NCBI GenBank assembly: GCA_017454905.1
Contig: JAFTCB010000012.1
Location: 1 to 49,041 of the forward strand
Reading direction: 5' to 3'
Source: Bacteroidales bacterium
Lineage (GTDB): Bacteria > Bacteroidota > Bacteroidia > Bacteroidales > UBA932
Length of the DNA stretch: 49,041 nt
Part shown: piece by piece, positions 17,289 through 26,285 of the stretch
How positions within the stretch are numbered: position 1 is the stretch's first letter
Layout: each line of letters starts with the position of its first letter
Made by a program: the position numbers and the translations under genes
The notes under the pieces: model-generated
Told to the model about the DNA's origin: nothing
The model's database searches: none
What the model saw: only the letters and a program-made list of their open reading frames with translations

Positions 17289-18293
17289 TTATTTCCCGAA
17301 TTCCCGGATGATGCGGAGCGTCTCGCCGGTGTCTTCGAGTTCGAAGATCTTGGGATGGGTTTCGCCCCAGTAGGGGGCGTGAAGGACGAGCATCGGCTGG
17401 CCTTCGAAGGTCTTGAAGATCATGCCGTGGCCGCCGTCCACGAAGAGGGCTTCATCCTGCTGGCGCCAGGGGCCGGCGATCTTGCCGGAGTCGGAGATGG
17501 CGATGCCGCAGCTGTTGTTGGTGGTCCAGATCATGTAGAGCTTGCCGGTCTTGCCCATGTAGAGGTAGGGGCCGTCGGTGACGTAGCCGCTGCCGTCCGG
17601 GGGGATCGGGGCACCCCAGGTGCTGTTGACATAGCTGGCGCGGAAGAGGTTGTGCGGCTCGCCGGCCAGGTCGGAGAGATCGTCCTTGAGGGGTACGAAG
17701 CCGACGGCGCCGTCCGTGACCTGCACCCATTCGTGGCAATATACCATATACGGGATGCCGTCTTCGACCCACAGGGTGCCGTCGATGGTCATCATGTCCT
17801 GCGGCATCGTGGAGTGGGGGGCGAAGGTGTGGAACGGTCCGTCCGGAGAATCAGACCAGAGGACCTGCGATCCGCGCATCACGCGTCCGGTGTGGTACCA
17901 GTTGCGCCATTGCTCCCCGAATTTCTCGGAGGTGTCGAAGGTCTGGAACAGGTAGTATTTCCCTTTGTAGTAGTGCAGTTCCGGCGCCCAGATGCTGTTG
18001 ATCTTGATGTCGCCCCAGACATCATCGGCGGCCGTGTAGATGATGTTCGGTCCTTCCCAGTGGATCAGGTCCTTGCTCTTGTAGCTCATGACGCTGCGGC
18101 CCGCGGGGCCGACCATGATGTAGGTGTGGGATACGGGGTCCGCGAGGACGCAGTTGTCCCGCCAGCGGAGCTGGTCCAGGGTGTAAGTCCCGTAAGCGGG
18201 GCGCCCGGGACGGCGCGGCTGCTGGCCCTGCGGCTGAGCGGAGAGACTCAGCATCAGCAGGAGTCCCAGCGCGAGGGTGAAGGTTTTTCTCAT
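17289..18293 (-). CDS. Exported GH43-like glycoside hydrolase
   Basis: A 334-residue protein with a signal peptide (MRKTFTLALGLLLMLSLSAQ) and a five-bladed beta-propeller pattern. Family marks are RDNCVLADP near the mature N-terminus (catalytic-base region), IWAPELHYYKGKYYLF, and DGTLWVEDGIPYMVYCHEW. The central motif is WAPE rather than the classical WAPD, as in some Bacteroidota arabinosidase-like members. Likely acts on arabino- or xylo-oligosaccharides; the linkage is unknown. The start at 18293 is chosen over the longer frame to 18467 because it gives a clean signal peptide and avoids overlapping the M48 gene by more than 150 nt. Confidence 0.85.
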   Translation of the reverse strand: MRKTFTLALGLLLMLSLSAQPQGQQPRRPGRPAYGTYTLDQLRWRDNCVLADPVSHTYIMVGPAGRSVMSYKSKDLIHWEGPNIIYTAADDVWGDIKINSIWAPELHYYKGKYYLFQTFDTSEKFGEQWRNWYHTGRVMRGSQVLWSDSPDGPFHTFAPHSTMPQDMMTIDGTLWVEDGIPYMVYCHEWVQVTDGAVGFVPLKDDLSDLAGEPHNLFRASYVNSTWGAPIPPDGSGYVTDGPYLYMGKTGKLYMIWTTNNSCGIAISDSGKIAGPWRQQDEALFVDGGHGMIFKTFEGQPMLVLHAPYWGETHPKIFELEDTGETLRIIREFGK

Positions 18294-18310
18294 AACGATA
18301 TGTAATTGGT

Positions 18311-19096
18311 TTATTTCTGCGTTGTGCCCTGGCCGGTCAGTTTGTCGGCTTTCTTGCGCATCTTGGCGGCACGCTTGGCGCTGTCCGGATGGGAAGAGAA
18401 CATCCGGGCGAGGGCGGAAGCATTGGCGCCGGAGGAGAGGGAATTGAGTTTTTCCAGCGAGCGGCACATGCTGTAGGGCTCGTGTCCGTTGTCGATGGCG
18501 AACTGGAATCCGTATTCGTCAGCGCGGGACTCCTGGCTCTGGGAGAACTGGGCGTTGACATAGGCTTCGGAGATATCTCCGAGCACGGTCCCCGCCAGTT
18601 TGCCGTAGCCGCCGGCCGCATAGATGGCTTCGCGGGTGGCCGAGCTGAGGTAGGCGCGCTGCATGGCTTTCTTGGAGTCCTTGTGGACGACATGGCCGAG
18701 TTCGTGCCCGATGACGGCGATGAGTTCGTCGTCGTCCATCAGATCCATCAGGGCGGAGTTGACGCGCACGGAGCCGTCGCCATAGGCGCAGGCGTTCACT
18801 TCATCCGATTTGTACACTTTGAAATTCAGGGGACGCCCTTCGATTTCGGTCACGCCCTCCATCAGCTTGGCCAGCCGTTTCTGGTAGCGGGCGTCCGCCA
18901 TGGGCGTCTTCGCATCCGTCACGGCGACAGCCTGCCGGCACAATTCGGCAATCTGGTCATCCGTCAAGACGGCTGCGGTCAGTGCCTTGCCGCCGGCATT
19001 GGCCAGATGTTGATAGTCCCAGTCGACACGGGACAAAGTGCTGCAACCGCCCAGTAGCAGGGCGGTAAGCAGGGTGCAGATAAGACGTTGGATCAT
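18311..19096 (-). CDS. M48 family metalloprotease, lipoprotein
   Basis: A 261-residue lipoprotein (GGC, Cys18) with zinc motif HELGH (131-135) and downstream ESRADEYG supplying the third ligand, as in LoiP/BepA-type periplasmic proteases that act in outer-membrane protein quality control. Short C-terminus, no TPR repeats. It precedes the GH43 gene by 17 nt and is probably co-transcribed. Starts 5 nt after a -7 box. Confidence 0.91.
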   Translation of the reverse strand: MIQRLICTLLTALLLGGCSTLSRVDWDYQHLANAGGKALTAAVLTDDQIAELCRQAVAVTDAKTPMADARYQKRLAKLMEGVTEIEGRPLNFKVYKSDEVNACAYGDGSVRVNSALMDLMDDDELIAVIGHELGHVVHKDSKKAMQRAYLSSATREAIYAAGGYGKLAGTVLGDISEAYVNAQFSQSQESRADEYGFQFAIDNGHEPYSMCRSLEKLNSLSSGANASALARMFSSHPDSAKRAAKMRKKADKLTGQGTTQK

Positions 19097-19101
19097 ATCC
19101 C

Positions 19102-19133
19102 CAAATATACAAGCTAATCATGGAAAATGCAAA
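19102..19133 (-). promoter_or_regulatory. Promoter of the M48 gene
   Basis: TATATTTG (19102-19109) with TTTG 20 nt upstream (19130-19133). The box ends 5 nt before the ATG at 19096: leaderless arrangement. Confidence 0.75.
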
Positions 19134-19180
19134 AAATGCCTCTTAAGGCCTTTTAGTGGGCATTTTTTACGATTTGAGAT

Positions 19181-19211
19181 TTTGTTTTTTGAAATGATAG
19201 CCGTATATTTG
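19181..19211 (+). promoter_or_regulatory. Consensus promoter of a candidate small RNA
   Basis: TTTG (19181-19184), exactly 19 nt, TATATTTG (19204-19211). No open reading frame of credible length follows before the terminator at 19263-19300. Confidence 0.8.
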
Positions 19212-19215
19212 CAAA

Positions 19216-19300
19216 CAGCGCAAGTTCAATCGTGTGTTATTAAGAAGCGCTATGAAAGGACTCCGTCCCGGCTCGTACCTTGGCCGGGACGGTTTTTTTT
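19216..19300 (+). ncRNA. Candidate small RNA (~85 nt), family unknown
   Basis: The span from a perfect promoter to a perfect intrinsic terminator contains no gene. AGCGC (19217-19221) can pair with GCGCT (19247-19251) around a 25-nt loop, followed by a short purine-rich linker (GAAAGGA) and the terminator hairpin. It lies between the divergent M48 gene and the tRNA-Leu that ends the prfB operon. I do not recognise it as 6S, tmRNA, RNase P or SRP RNA. A 17-codon frame from 19252 runs through the terminator and is not credible. Confidence 0.6.
19263..19300 (+). terminator. Intrinsic terminator of the candidate small RNA
   Basis: Ten-bp perfect stem CCGTCCCGGC/GCCGGGACGG, 10-nt loop, then eight T residues (19293-19300). 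Confidence 0.9.
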
Positions 19301-19307
19301 CGTGAAG

Positions 19308-19389
19308 TGCGGGTGGAGGGGCTCGAACCCTCACGCCTTGCGGCACAAGATCCTAAGTCTTGCTTGGCTACCAATTACAACACACCCGC
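19308..19389 (-). tRNA. tRNA-Leu (anticodon TAG)
   Basis: An 82-nt class II tRNA: acceptor GCGGGTG/CACCCGC, discriminator A, anticodon stem-loop CAAGA-CTTAGGA-TCTTG reading TAG, a long variable arm (TGCCGCAAGGCG) and T arm GAGGG-TTCGAGC-CCCTC. It follows fthC by 33 nt on the same strand. Confidence 0.93.
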
Positions 19390-19400
19390 AGAAGGAGTTG

Positions 19401-19408
19401 CAAATATA
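19401..19408 (-). promoter_or_regulatory. -7 promoter box of tRNA-Leu
   Basis: TATATTTG on the minus strand, 11 nt before the tRNA 5' end and just after the fthC stop. No good -33 element, so read-through from the prfB operon may also supply this tRNA. Confidence 0.5.
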
Positions 19409-19422
19409 CGAATTTTCCGGAT

Positions 19423-20043
19423 TCAATAGATCAGCCCGTCCAGCGGACGGTCCCAGGGGTCCGTGGGGATGTCCGGGAGGACCCGGAAGGGGTAGCAGAT
19501 CCCGACGGTGGGGCAGTGCAGCTGCGGCAGCAACCTGTCATAGAAGCCTTTTCCCCGCCCAAGGCGCTGGATGTTACCGCGTACACAGTCGGTTCGGAGC
19601 GAAGCGACGAGGGGAGTTTGAGGGGTCCGCCCCTCAATCATTTGACCGTAAGCGTTGCGTTCGCTTGCGAACGCAACACCAGGGATGACGGCGAGGTCAA
19701 TATCCTCAGGCTCCAGGAGGACCGCATCGGGTGTCGGTTCGAGGATCCCCTTGTAGCCTGCTTGCAGATGTGCCGGATCGTATTCGCAGAGCTCCAGGTC
19801 CAGTCCGTGTACGCGGGGGATTGCAAAGCGCTTCCGGCCGGCCCAGCGTTCCAGCAACGGGGCTGTCCGGACTTCATCCGGCAGCGCCATGTAGATGAGC
19901 ACACAGGATGCGTCGCGGAATGCCGGCAGGTCTTCGAGTGCGGCCAGGATGCGCGCGGATTCCCGCTCCGCCCGGCCGTCTGCCAGGAAGGCCGCAGCCT
20001 GCCGCCGCATCTCTTCGCGGATCGTCTGTTTGGTTGTGTCCAT
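19423..20043 (-). CDS. 5-formyltetrahydrofolate cyclo-ligase with an in-frame insertion
   Basis: A 206-residue enzyme converting 5-formyl-THF to 5,10-methenyl-THF with ATP. The N-terminal MDTTKQTIREEMRRQ, the LAVIPGVAF strand and the signature RLGRGKGFYDRLLPQL are intact. Between VAF and RLGRGKG, where the family usually has about six residues, some 30 extra residues appear (coding positions about 19567-19653 plus part of the palindrome at 19654-19677). The frame stays open and no key motif is lost, so it is probably functional but altered next to its ATP-binding loop. The start overlaps the serB stop by 1 nt (TGATG); the frame open to 20250 is rejected. Confidence 0.85.
   Translation of the reverse strand: MDTTKQTIREEMRRQAAAFLADGRAERESARILAALEDLPAFRDASCVLIYMALPDEVRTAPLLERWAGRKRFAIPRVHGLDLELCEYDPAHLQAGYKGILEPTPDAVLLEPEDIDLAVIPGVAFASERNAYGQMIEGRTPQTPLVASLRTDCVRGNIQRLGRGKGFYDRLLPQLHCPTVGICYPFRVLPDIPTDPWDRPLDGLIY
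19567..19677 (-). repeat. Palindromic element inserted in frame in the 5-formyl-THF cyclo-ligase gene
   Basis: Contains a near-perfect palindrome GTTGCGTTCGC-TT-GCGAACGCAAC (19654-19677, 11-bp arms) and a hairpin TTGAGGGG-TCCG-CCCCTCAA (19618-19637). The ends show TTACCG/CCGTAA as weak inverted repeats. Length of the extra coding part is about 87 nt, a multiple of three. Exact borders are uncertain, and no second copy is visible in this window. Confidence 0.55.
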
Positions 20044-21266
20044 CAAGGATCGATTTGAGAATCCTTCAGGCCGAGGAAGTACAGGATGCCGTCCAGGCCG
20101 ATGGAGGAGAGGTTCTGCTTGGCGTTGGCCTGGACTTTCGGTTTGGCGTGGTAGGCGATGCCCAGGCCGGCGAGCGAGAGCATCGGCAGGTCGTTGGCTC
20201 CGTCGCCGACGGCCACGGACTGCGCCAGGTTGATGTTCTCGACCTGGCACAGCAGGCGGAGCAGCTCGGCCTTGCGGCGGCCGTCCACGACATCTCCGAC
20301 ATAGCGTCCGGTCAGTTTCCCGTCCTCGATCTCCAACTGGTTGGCGTAGACATAGTCGAAGCCGAACTTCTGCTGGAGGTATTTGCCGAAATAGGTGAAT
20401 CCACCGGAGAGGATGGCGGTCTTGTAACCGACCATCTTGAGGATCTTCATCATGCGCTCCAGGCCTTCGTTGTAGGGGAGGTTGCGGGCGATGTCTTCCA
20501 TCACGCTCTCGTCAAGTCCCTTGAGCAGCGCAACGCGGCGCGTGAAACTCTCCGTGAAGTCGATCTCGCCGCGCATGGCCTGCGCCGTGATCTCCCGGAC
20601 CTGCTCCCCGACGCCGGCGCGGGCGGCCAGTTCGTCGATGCACTCCGTATGGACGAGGGTGGAGTCCATATCGAAACAGATCAGCCGGCGGGAGCGGCGG
20701 TAGATGTCGTCTTTCTGGAAAGAAATGTCCAGTCCGTCCTTGGGCAGGCTCATCAGGGCATGCTGCATCGCCGCCCGGCCGTCTTCGCCGAGGGAGCCGC
20801 GCACGGAGATCTCGATGCAGGCCTTGGTGCTGTTCTCGTCGCTGCTCTCCAGTTTCGGACGGCCGGTCAGGCGCCGGATGGCATCGATGTTGAGCCCGAA
20901 CTGGAAAATGACATCGGTCACGTCGGCGATCTGGCGGGCCGTCACGGCGCGGCCGAGCAGCGTCACGATGTAGCGGTGCTTCCCCTGCCGGGCGACCCAG
21001 GCATCGTAGGCCTCGCGCGAGATCGGCGTGAAGCGGATCTGCACCCCGAGTTCGGAAGCCTTGAACAGCAGGTCCTTCATGATGAATCCGGACTGCTCCT
21101 GGACGGTCTTGAACAGGATGCCCAGGGTGAGGGATTTGTGGATATTCTCCTGGCCGATATCCAGGATGTCGGCCCCGTACTGGGCCAGGATGGAGGTGAG
21201 GGCGGAGGTCAGGCCCGGCTTGTCCTCACCGGAGATGTTGACTTGGATGATCTCTATCATGGTCAT
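20043..21266 (-). CDS. serB: Phosphoserine phosphatase with two N-terminal ACT domains
   Basis: A 407-residue enzyme for the last step of serine synthesis. Two ACT regulatory domains (about 4-80 and 97-185) precede the HAD phosphatase domain with FDMDST (D199 nucleophile, D201), LSGGFTYFG and VGDGANDLPML. The ACT pair suggests feedback control by serine or another amino acid. An ATGA overlap with the upstream asmA-like gene supports the chosen start. Confidence 0.94.
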   Translation of the reverse strand: MTMIEIIQVNISGEDKPGLTSALTSILAQYGADILDIGQENIHKSLTLGILFKTVQEQSGFIMKDLLFKASELGVQIRFTPISREAYDAWVARQGKHRYIVTLLGRAVTARQIADVTDVIFQFGLNIDAIRRLTGRPKLESSDENSTKACIEISVRGSLGEDGRAAMQHALMSLPKDGLDISFQKDDIYRRSRRLICFDMDSTLVHTECIDELAARAGVGEQVREITAQAMRGEIDFTESFTRRVALLKGLDESVMEDIARNLPYNEGLERMMKILKMVGYKTAILSGGFTYFGKYLQQKFGFDYVYANQLEIEDGKLTGRYVGDVVDGRRKAELLRLLCQVENINLAQSVAVGDGANDLPMLSLAGLGIAYHAKPKVQANAKQNLSSIGLDGILYFLGLKDSQIDP

Positions 21267-24200
21267 TTCTTGTTGTTCATTTTTTCCATCTTGCGGAGGA
21301 TGCGCTTGTCGTAGGTCTGCTCCGCATACTCCTTCAGCAGGTCGTCGGTGGCCTGCGTAGCACTCGCCAGGGCGTCGTCGATCTCGGCGTACATCTCCTC
21401 CTCCTGCTCTTCCAGGGCGGCGGCGAGAATCATGTCGTCGATCTGCCGGTAGTCCTCTGCGTCCAGCAGGTCCCCGCCGGCCGCCGGCGCGGCCGGCCGC
21501 TGCCCTGTGTTGAACCGCTGCACCCGCCGGACGCCCGAATCGAAGATGTCGCGGACGCCCTGGGCGATGTTGACCTGGACGGAGTCCAGCTGCTTCGTAT
21601 ACACGGGAACCCGTCCCTCCCGGTATTCCGCCCGGCCCAGGGAGAACTTCCAGTTGTCCAGGCTGCCGAACAGGTTGATGCCGAAGCGGAGCAGGAAAGG
21701 GGAGCGCAGGATGGAGATATGGTAATACAGGCTCCTGTCGAAGCCCTGTGTGCCGCGGAGCGCCAGCTTATAGCGGTCTACGCCGAGTTCGAAGGGGAAT
21801 ACTTCCAGCTTGCTGTCGTGCACGACGGCATCCACGGAGAGGTCGTCGATGTGCCCGATGTCCTTGTTGCGGAACAGAAGCAGCCGGGTGATGCGCTTGA
21901 GGTCTCCGGCGTCTTTGACTTCCAGGTCTTTGCCCGTGATGCGCAGCAGGCCGTCCAGCGAGGGGATGATCACGTTCATGTTGGTATCCAGCTTCGCGGT
22001 GGCCCCGAGGTTGCATCCCAGCCTGCCGTCGAAGGATTTGATGGCGGGCATCAGCGAGTCCACGGAAGGCAGCAGCTGGATGATGTCGTGGGCTTTCATG
22101 TCCGCGAGGCGGAGATTCACGCCGGCCAGGATGTCGTCCTTGCTCCAGGTGGAGTAGAAGGCGTCCAGCCCGATGCGCCCGATGTCGGAGATGACATGGG
22201 TGCCCAGGAGCTGGGCGGTGCGGTCCTGGACGCGGGCGACGGAGAGCACCGGACCGACTTGCAGTTCGGCATAGTCCACGGTGTCGGCCTGGATGCCCAC
22301 GGTGGCCTTGATGTTGCCCGGCACGATGATGAGCGACTTCTTGTCCTGGGCGATGCGGGCGTCTTCCAGGGTGTCCGTGACGAAACTCTCGTCCTGCTCG
22401 TCCCCGGGATCCACTTCTCCGATATCCGCGGAACCGGCCTGCAGGGCGGCGATGAATTCGTTGATGTTCAGGCGCCTGGACTCGACGTTGAGCTGCGCCT
22501 CCAGGACGCCGTGGCGGAAGAGGGCCTGCCGGATGCCCTGCATGTAGCCGGCGGCAGTGACATCGGAGCTGCCCGAGACGATGCCGAGCGAGTCGATATC
22601 GATCTCGTTGTCGTTGAAATCGGCGCTGAGCGCCGTGATCCGGGTGCGCAAGGGCAGCCGCGGGGTGGCCAGGAAGCCGTTTTCGGCATACAGGCTGCCG
22701 GACGGGGACCATTCCCGGAGGAGGTTCGACCAGGTGCTGTCCAGCGTGATGCTGAGGTCGCTGTCCGCGAAATCGCCCCGGGGCCGGGCTTCCATAGGCC
22801 TGCGCCGTCCTGCCGGCTGGCGGCGGAGCCGCTTTTCGGCGGAAAGCCAGACGCTCGATCCGCGGACCCCCATCCTGCTGGAGCCGACCTTGGCGAAGAT
22901 CTCTCCGTTGTCGGTCGAGGCAAACAGTTTCGGCACCATCTGTCCCTCCACGGGGACCTTGATCACCTGGGCGCCGTTGCGCATCTCCCGGACGCGTGCC
23001 TGGAGACTGACGCCCTTGTTGGCATAGAGGCTGTCGAAATCCGCGTTCAGGCGGATGCCGGCTTCGTTGGATCCGACCTGGATCCGGGTTTTGTAGAGTT
23101 TTGCGTAGATGGAGTCGGCCGGGAGCGAGAAACGGAGGCTGTCGCTGGTCACCAGTCCGGAGACGTCCGCCTTCTGGAAGCGGTAGGTCTGCAGTTCCGC
23201 CTTCGTGACATTCGCCTGCAGGTCGAGATGGAAGTCGCCGGCGGCTTCTTCCACGCCCAGCGAGGCGGGCAGGTAGCTTTTCATCTGCTGCATATCTCCG
23301 TCCGCCCGGGCCTGCACCTGGTAGTGCGGATTGCGGCCGAGCAGATCCCTGACGGTGCCGGAGCCCTGGATCTTGGCGCCGGAGATGCGTGCCCGCAGCC
23401 GGCGGATGCGGGCGTCCACCTTTCCCGAAGGGCTCATTTCAGCGTCCAGCTCGAAAGTGAGCGGACCTCCGATCCGCTGGGGGCGGTAGAGGGTCTGCGC
23501 GGACGGAAAGGTCAGGTGCGCCGTGACGGCCGGTTTGCTTGTCCGGGTCCAGCTGCCCTTGGCGTCCAGGTCCAGATTCACCCGGGCGCTGGTCTTGATG
23601 TCCCGGGAGATCTTCATGAAATGGTCCAGGTAGCCCCGCTGGAGGGAATCCAGCGGACAGTCGGTGATCCGGGCGCCGGCATCCAGGTCGGTGCGCCCCG
23701 GGGTCAGGACGGCCTGGCCGGCCGCCTCCAGGGGCACCTGCGCGATGCGGGCTTCCAGCCGGGGGATATCGATGCCGGTCCGCCCGGGCTGCCAGTCTAC
23801 GCGCAGGTCGCTGTCCAGCCGGAGCGGCAGGACCATTTCCCCGTACTTCGCGGACTGCCACAGGGCGTCAGCCGCCAGGGCAAGCCGGAAAGACCGGTCC
23901 TTCTGCTCGTCCAGCCGGAGGCGGCCCAGACCGGCGGCCAGCGAGTCGCCCGGCGTCTTCCCGCTCAGCTGCAGGGAGTCCAGGGCCAGGTGGACGGCGT
24001 CCAGAAGGACCTCTTTGGAGGACAGCCTGGCGCGTCCCTCCAGCGCGAGCCGCTGGAAACGAGCATCCGCATACAGGCCCTTCCGCTGTGCGGTGTAGAC
24101 CAGGCGTGGCTGCTCATCGATGCGCAGTTCGCGCAAAGCAATCCAGGGCAGGTCCAGAGCGTGGGTCGTGTCGGAGGCCGGCAGCCGGATGATGCTCCAG

Positions 24201-24646
24201 TTGGCCGTCTCCCCGTAGTCATGCGCAAACGCGGAAAAGCGGCTCAGCGCGACCTTGTGGACTACGATCTCCCCGTGGGCCAGTTTCCAGGCATCCGCCT
24301 GGACGGCGAGGGTGCCGAAACGGGCCAGGGTGTCCTTGGAAACGCCGCGGCCCGCTTCCAGCAGGTCGCTGGAAACGGGCGCGGTGTCATAAGCGGAAAA
24401 GCGTTCGTGCGGGTAGGTCAGCGCCACGTCCTCCAGCGTGATCCCGACCAGGGGAAGGTCCCTGTAGGGGAAGATGCGGATCCGCGCATACTCCAGGTCT
24501 CCGTCAATGTACTCCGCCGCGTATTTGTCCACCAGGTTCGTCACGACCCTGGAATTGAGGACCAGCGGCACGGCTGTGAGCACGAGGACGGCGAGGCCGA
24601 GAAGAACGGCCACGACGATCCCGGAGATCCGCAGCGCCTTTCTCAT
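21263..24646 (-). CDS. AsmA-like family protein (envelope lipid transport/assembly)
   Basis: An 1127-residue protein with one N-terminal transmembrane helix (about 7-29) and an AsmA start (NSRVVTNLVDKYAAEYIDG then DLEYARIRIFPYRDLPLVGI). The body is beta-rich, as expected for the bridge-like AsmA/TamB group that moves phospholipid or aids outer-membrane assembly. The C-terminal region (FGINLFGSLDNWKFSLGRA) is the conserved Bacteroidota AsmA end, followed by a charged tail with coiled-coil character. It sits between fumA (5-nt gap) and serB (4-nt overlap), so the linkage is an operon rather than a shared pathway. Confidence 0.85.
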   Translation of the reverse strand: MRKALRISGIVVAVLLGLAVLVLTAVPLVLNSRVVTNLVDKYAAEYIDGDLEYARIRIFPYRDLPLVGITLEDVALTYPHERFSAYDTAPVSSDLLEAGRGVSKDTLARFGTLAVQADAWKLAHGEIVVHKVALSRFSAFAHDYGETANWSIIRLPASDTTHALDLPWIALRELRIDEQPRLVYTAQRKGLYADARFQRLALEGRARLSSKEVLLDAVHLALDSLQLSGKTPGDSLAAGLGRLRLDEQKDRSFRLALAADALWQSAKYGEMVLPLRLDSDLRVDWQPGRTGIDIPRLEARIAQVPLEAAGQAVLTPGRTDLDAGARITDCPLDSLQRGYLDHFMKISRDIKTSARVNLDLDAKGSWTRTSKPAVTAHLTFPSAQTLYRPQRIGGPLTFELDAEMSPSGKVDARIRRLRARISGAKIQGSGTVRDLLGRNPHYQVQARADGDMQQMKSYLPASLGVEEAAGDFHLDLQANVTKAELQTYRFQKADVSGLVTSDSLRFSLPADSIYAKLYKTRIQVGSNEAGIRLNADFDSLYANKGVSLQARVREMRNGAQVIKVPVEGQMVPKLFASTDNGEIFAKVGSSRMGVRGSSVWLSAEKRLRRQPAGRRRPMEARPRGDFADSDLSITLDSTWSNLLREWSPSGSLYAENGFLATPRLPLRTRITALSADFNDNEIDIDSLGIVSGSSDVTAAGYMQGIRQALFRHGVLEAQLNVESRRLNINEFIAALQAGSADIGEVDPGDEQDESFVTDTLEDARIAQDKKSLIIVPGNIKATVGIQADTVDYAELQVGPVLSVARVQDRTAQLLGTHVISDIGRIGLDAFYSTWSKDDILAGVNLRLADMKAHDIIQLLPSVDSLMPAIKSFDGRLGCNLGATAKLDTNMNVIIPSLDGLLRITGKDLEVKDAGDLKRITRLLLFRNKDIGHIDDLSVDAVVHDSKLEVFPFELGVDRYKLALRGTQGFDRSLYYHISILRSPFLLRFGINLFGSLDNWKFSLGRAEYREGRVPVYTKQLDSVQVNIAQGVRDIFDSGVRRVQRFNTGQRPAAPAAGGDLLDAEDYRQIDDMILAAALEEQEEEMYAEIDDALASATQATDDLLKEYAEQTYDKRILRKMEKMNNKK

Positions 24647-24651
24647 GGGAA

Positions 24652-26277
24652 CTACAGTCCGAGCTGCTTGAAGAAGTCGTTGCCCTTGTCATCCACGAGG
24701 ATGAAGGCGGGGAAGTCCTCGACGCGGATTTTCCAGATGGCCTCCATGCCGAGTTCCGGATACTCCACGCATTCGATGCTCTTGATGTTGTTCTGGGCCA
24801 GGATGGCGGCGGGGCCGCCGATGGAGCCGAGGTAGAAACCGCCATGCTTGCGGCAGGCGTCCGTGACGCATTGCGCCCGGTTGCCCTTGGCCAGCATGAT
24901 CATCGATCCGCCGTGGTCCTGGAACTCGTCGACATAGGGGTCCATGCGGCCGGCCGTGGTGGGGCCCATGGAGCCGCAGGCCATGCCGGCGGGTGTCTTG
25001 GCAGGGCCGGCGTAGTAGATCGGGTGATCCTTGAGATACTGCGGCATCTCTTCGCCGGCATCCAGGCGGGCCTTGATCTTGGCGTGGGCGATATCACGGC
25101 CGACGATGATCGTGCCGTTGAGGCTCAGGCGGGTGCTGACGGGATACTTGGTCAGTTCTGCGAGGATGTCCTTCATCGGCTGGTCGAGGTTGATCTTGAC
25201 GGCCTCGCCTTCCCCTGCCTGGCGGAGTTCCTCCGGGATCAGTTCATAAGGCTTGTCGTCCATCTTCTCAATCCAGATGCCGTCGGCGTTGATCTTCGCC
25301 TTGATGTTGCGGTCGGCGGAGCAGCTGACGCCGAGGCCGATCGGGCAGCTGGCGCCGTGGCGAGGCAGGCGGACGACGCGGACGTCGTGGGCCATGTATT
25401 TGCCGCCGAACTGGGCGCCGAGACCGATCTTGCGGGTCTCTTCGAGCAGCTGCTTCTCCAGTTCAAGATCCCGGAAAGCGCGCCCGGTCTCATCTCCCGT
25501 GGTGGGCAGGCCATCGTAGTAGTGCGTGGAGGCGAGCTTGACCGTCAGCAGGTTCTTCTCTGCGGAGGTGCCGCCGATCACGATGGCGATGTGGTAGGGC
25601 GGGCAGGCCGCCGTGCCCAGCGAGCGCATCTTCTCCACGAGGAAAGGTACCAGCGTGCCCGGGTTCTGGATGCGGGCCTTGGTCTCCTGGTAGAGGTAGG
25701 TCTTGTTGGCGGAGCCGCCGCCCTTGGTCACGCAGAGGAAGCGGTACTCGTCACCTTCTGCGGCCTCGATGTCGATCTGCGCGGGCAGGTTGCACTTGGT
25801 GTTGACTTCCTTGTACATGTCCAGCGGAGCATTCTGGCTGTAACGCAGGTTCTCCTCGGTGTAGGTCTTGAATACGCCCAGGCTGAGTGCCTCCTCGTCG
25901 CAGAAGCCGGTCCAGACCTGCTGGCCCTTCTCGCCGTGGATGATGGCGGTGCCGGTGTCCTGGCAGAGCGGGAGTTTGCCCTTGGCAGCCACCTCGGCAT
26001 TGCGCAGGAAGGTCAGGGCCACATATTTATCGTTCTCGGAAGCTTCCGGATCGCGGAGGATCTTCGCCACCTGCTCGTTGTGCGAGCGGCGCAGCAGGAA
26101 ACTCACGTCGCGGAAAGCCGTATTGGCCATCACGGTGAGACCCTCCTTCTGGATCTTGAGGATTTTGTGGCCCTCGAAATCCGCCGTGGAAACGAAAGCC
26201 TCGGAGCCCGGAATCTTGTAGTACTCAGTCTGGTCTTCACCCAGCTGGAACATCGGTGCGTACTTGAACTCAGTCAT
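24652..26277 (-). CDS. fumA: Class I (iron-sulfur) fumarate hydratase
   Basis: A 541-residue 4Fe-4S hydratase converting fumarate to malate in the TCA cycle or its reductive branch. N-terminal domain marks are [10 protein letters not shown] and [21 protein letters not shown] and the C-terminal [13 protein letters not shown] and [13 protein letters not shown] match class I enzymes with alpha and beta parts fused. The start at 26277 lies 8 nt after the prfB stop; the frame open to 26430 would overlap prfB and is rejected. Confidence 0.95.
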   Translation of the reverse strand: MTEFKYAPMFQLGEDQTEYYKIPGSEAFVSTADFEGHKILKIQKEGLTVMANTAFRDVSFLLRRSHNEQVAKILRDPEASENDKYVALTFLRNAEVAAKGKLPLCQDTGTAIIHGEKGQQVWTGFCDEEALSLGVFKTYTEENLRYSQNAPLDMYKEVNTKCNLPAQIDIEAAEGDEYRFLCVTKGGGSANKTYLYQETKARIQNPGTLVPFLVEKMRSLGTAACPPYHIAIVIGGTSAEKNLLTVKLASTHYYDGLPTTGDETGRAFRDLELEKQLLEETRKIGLGAQFGGKYMAHDVRVVRLPRHGASCPIGLGVSCSADRNIKAKINADGIWIEKMDDKPYELIPEELRQAGEGEAVKINLDQPMKDILAELTKYPVSTRLSLNGTIIVGRDIAHAKIKARLDAGEEMPQYLKDHPIYYAGPAKTPAGMACGSMGPTTAGRMDPYVDEFQDHGGSMIMLAKGNRAQCVTDACRKHGGFYLGSIGGPAAILAQNNIKSIECVEYPELGMEAIWKIRVEDFPAFILVDDKGNDFFKQLGL

Positions 26278-26285
26278 ATTATCAG

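Noticed and set aside
19252-19305. 17-codon frame inside the candidate small RNA
   Set aside because: It runs through the terminator stem and T tract, so no mRNA could contain its stop codon intact; composition is imposed by the hairpin.
19423-20043. 5-formyl-THF cyclo-ligase as a frameshifted pseudogene
   Set aside because: The reading frame is continuous and both flanking motifs are intact in the same frame; an in-frame insertion explains the extra length.
21719-24835. 1038-codon open frame antisense to the asmA-like gene
   Set aside because: No recognisable domain or signal, and it fully shadows a conserved gene whose ends overlap its neighbours in an operon.
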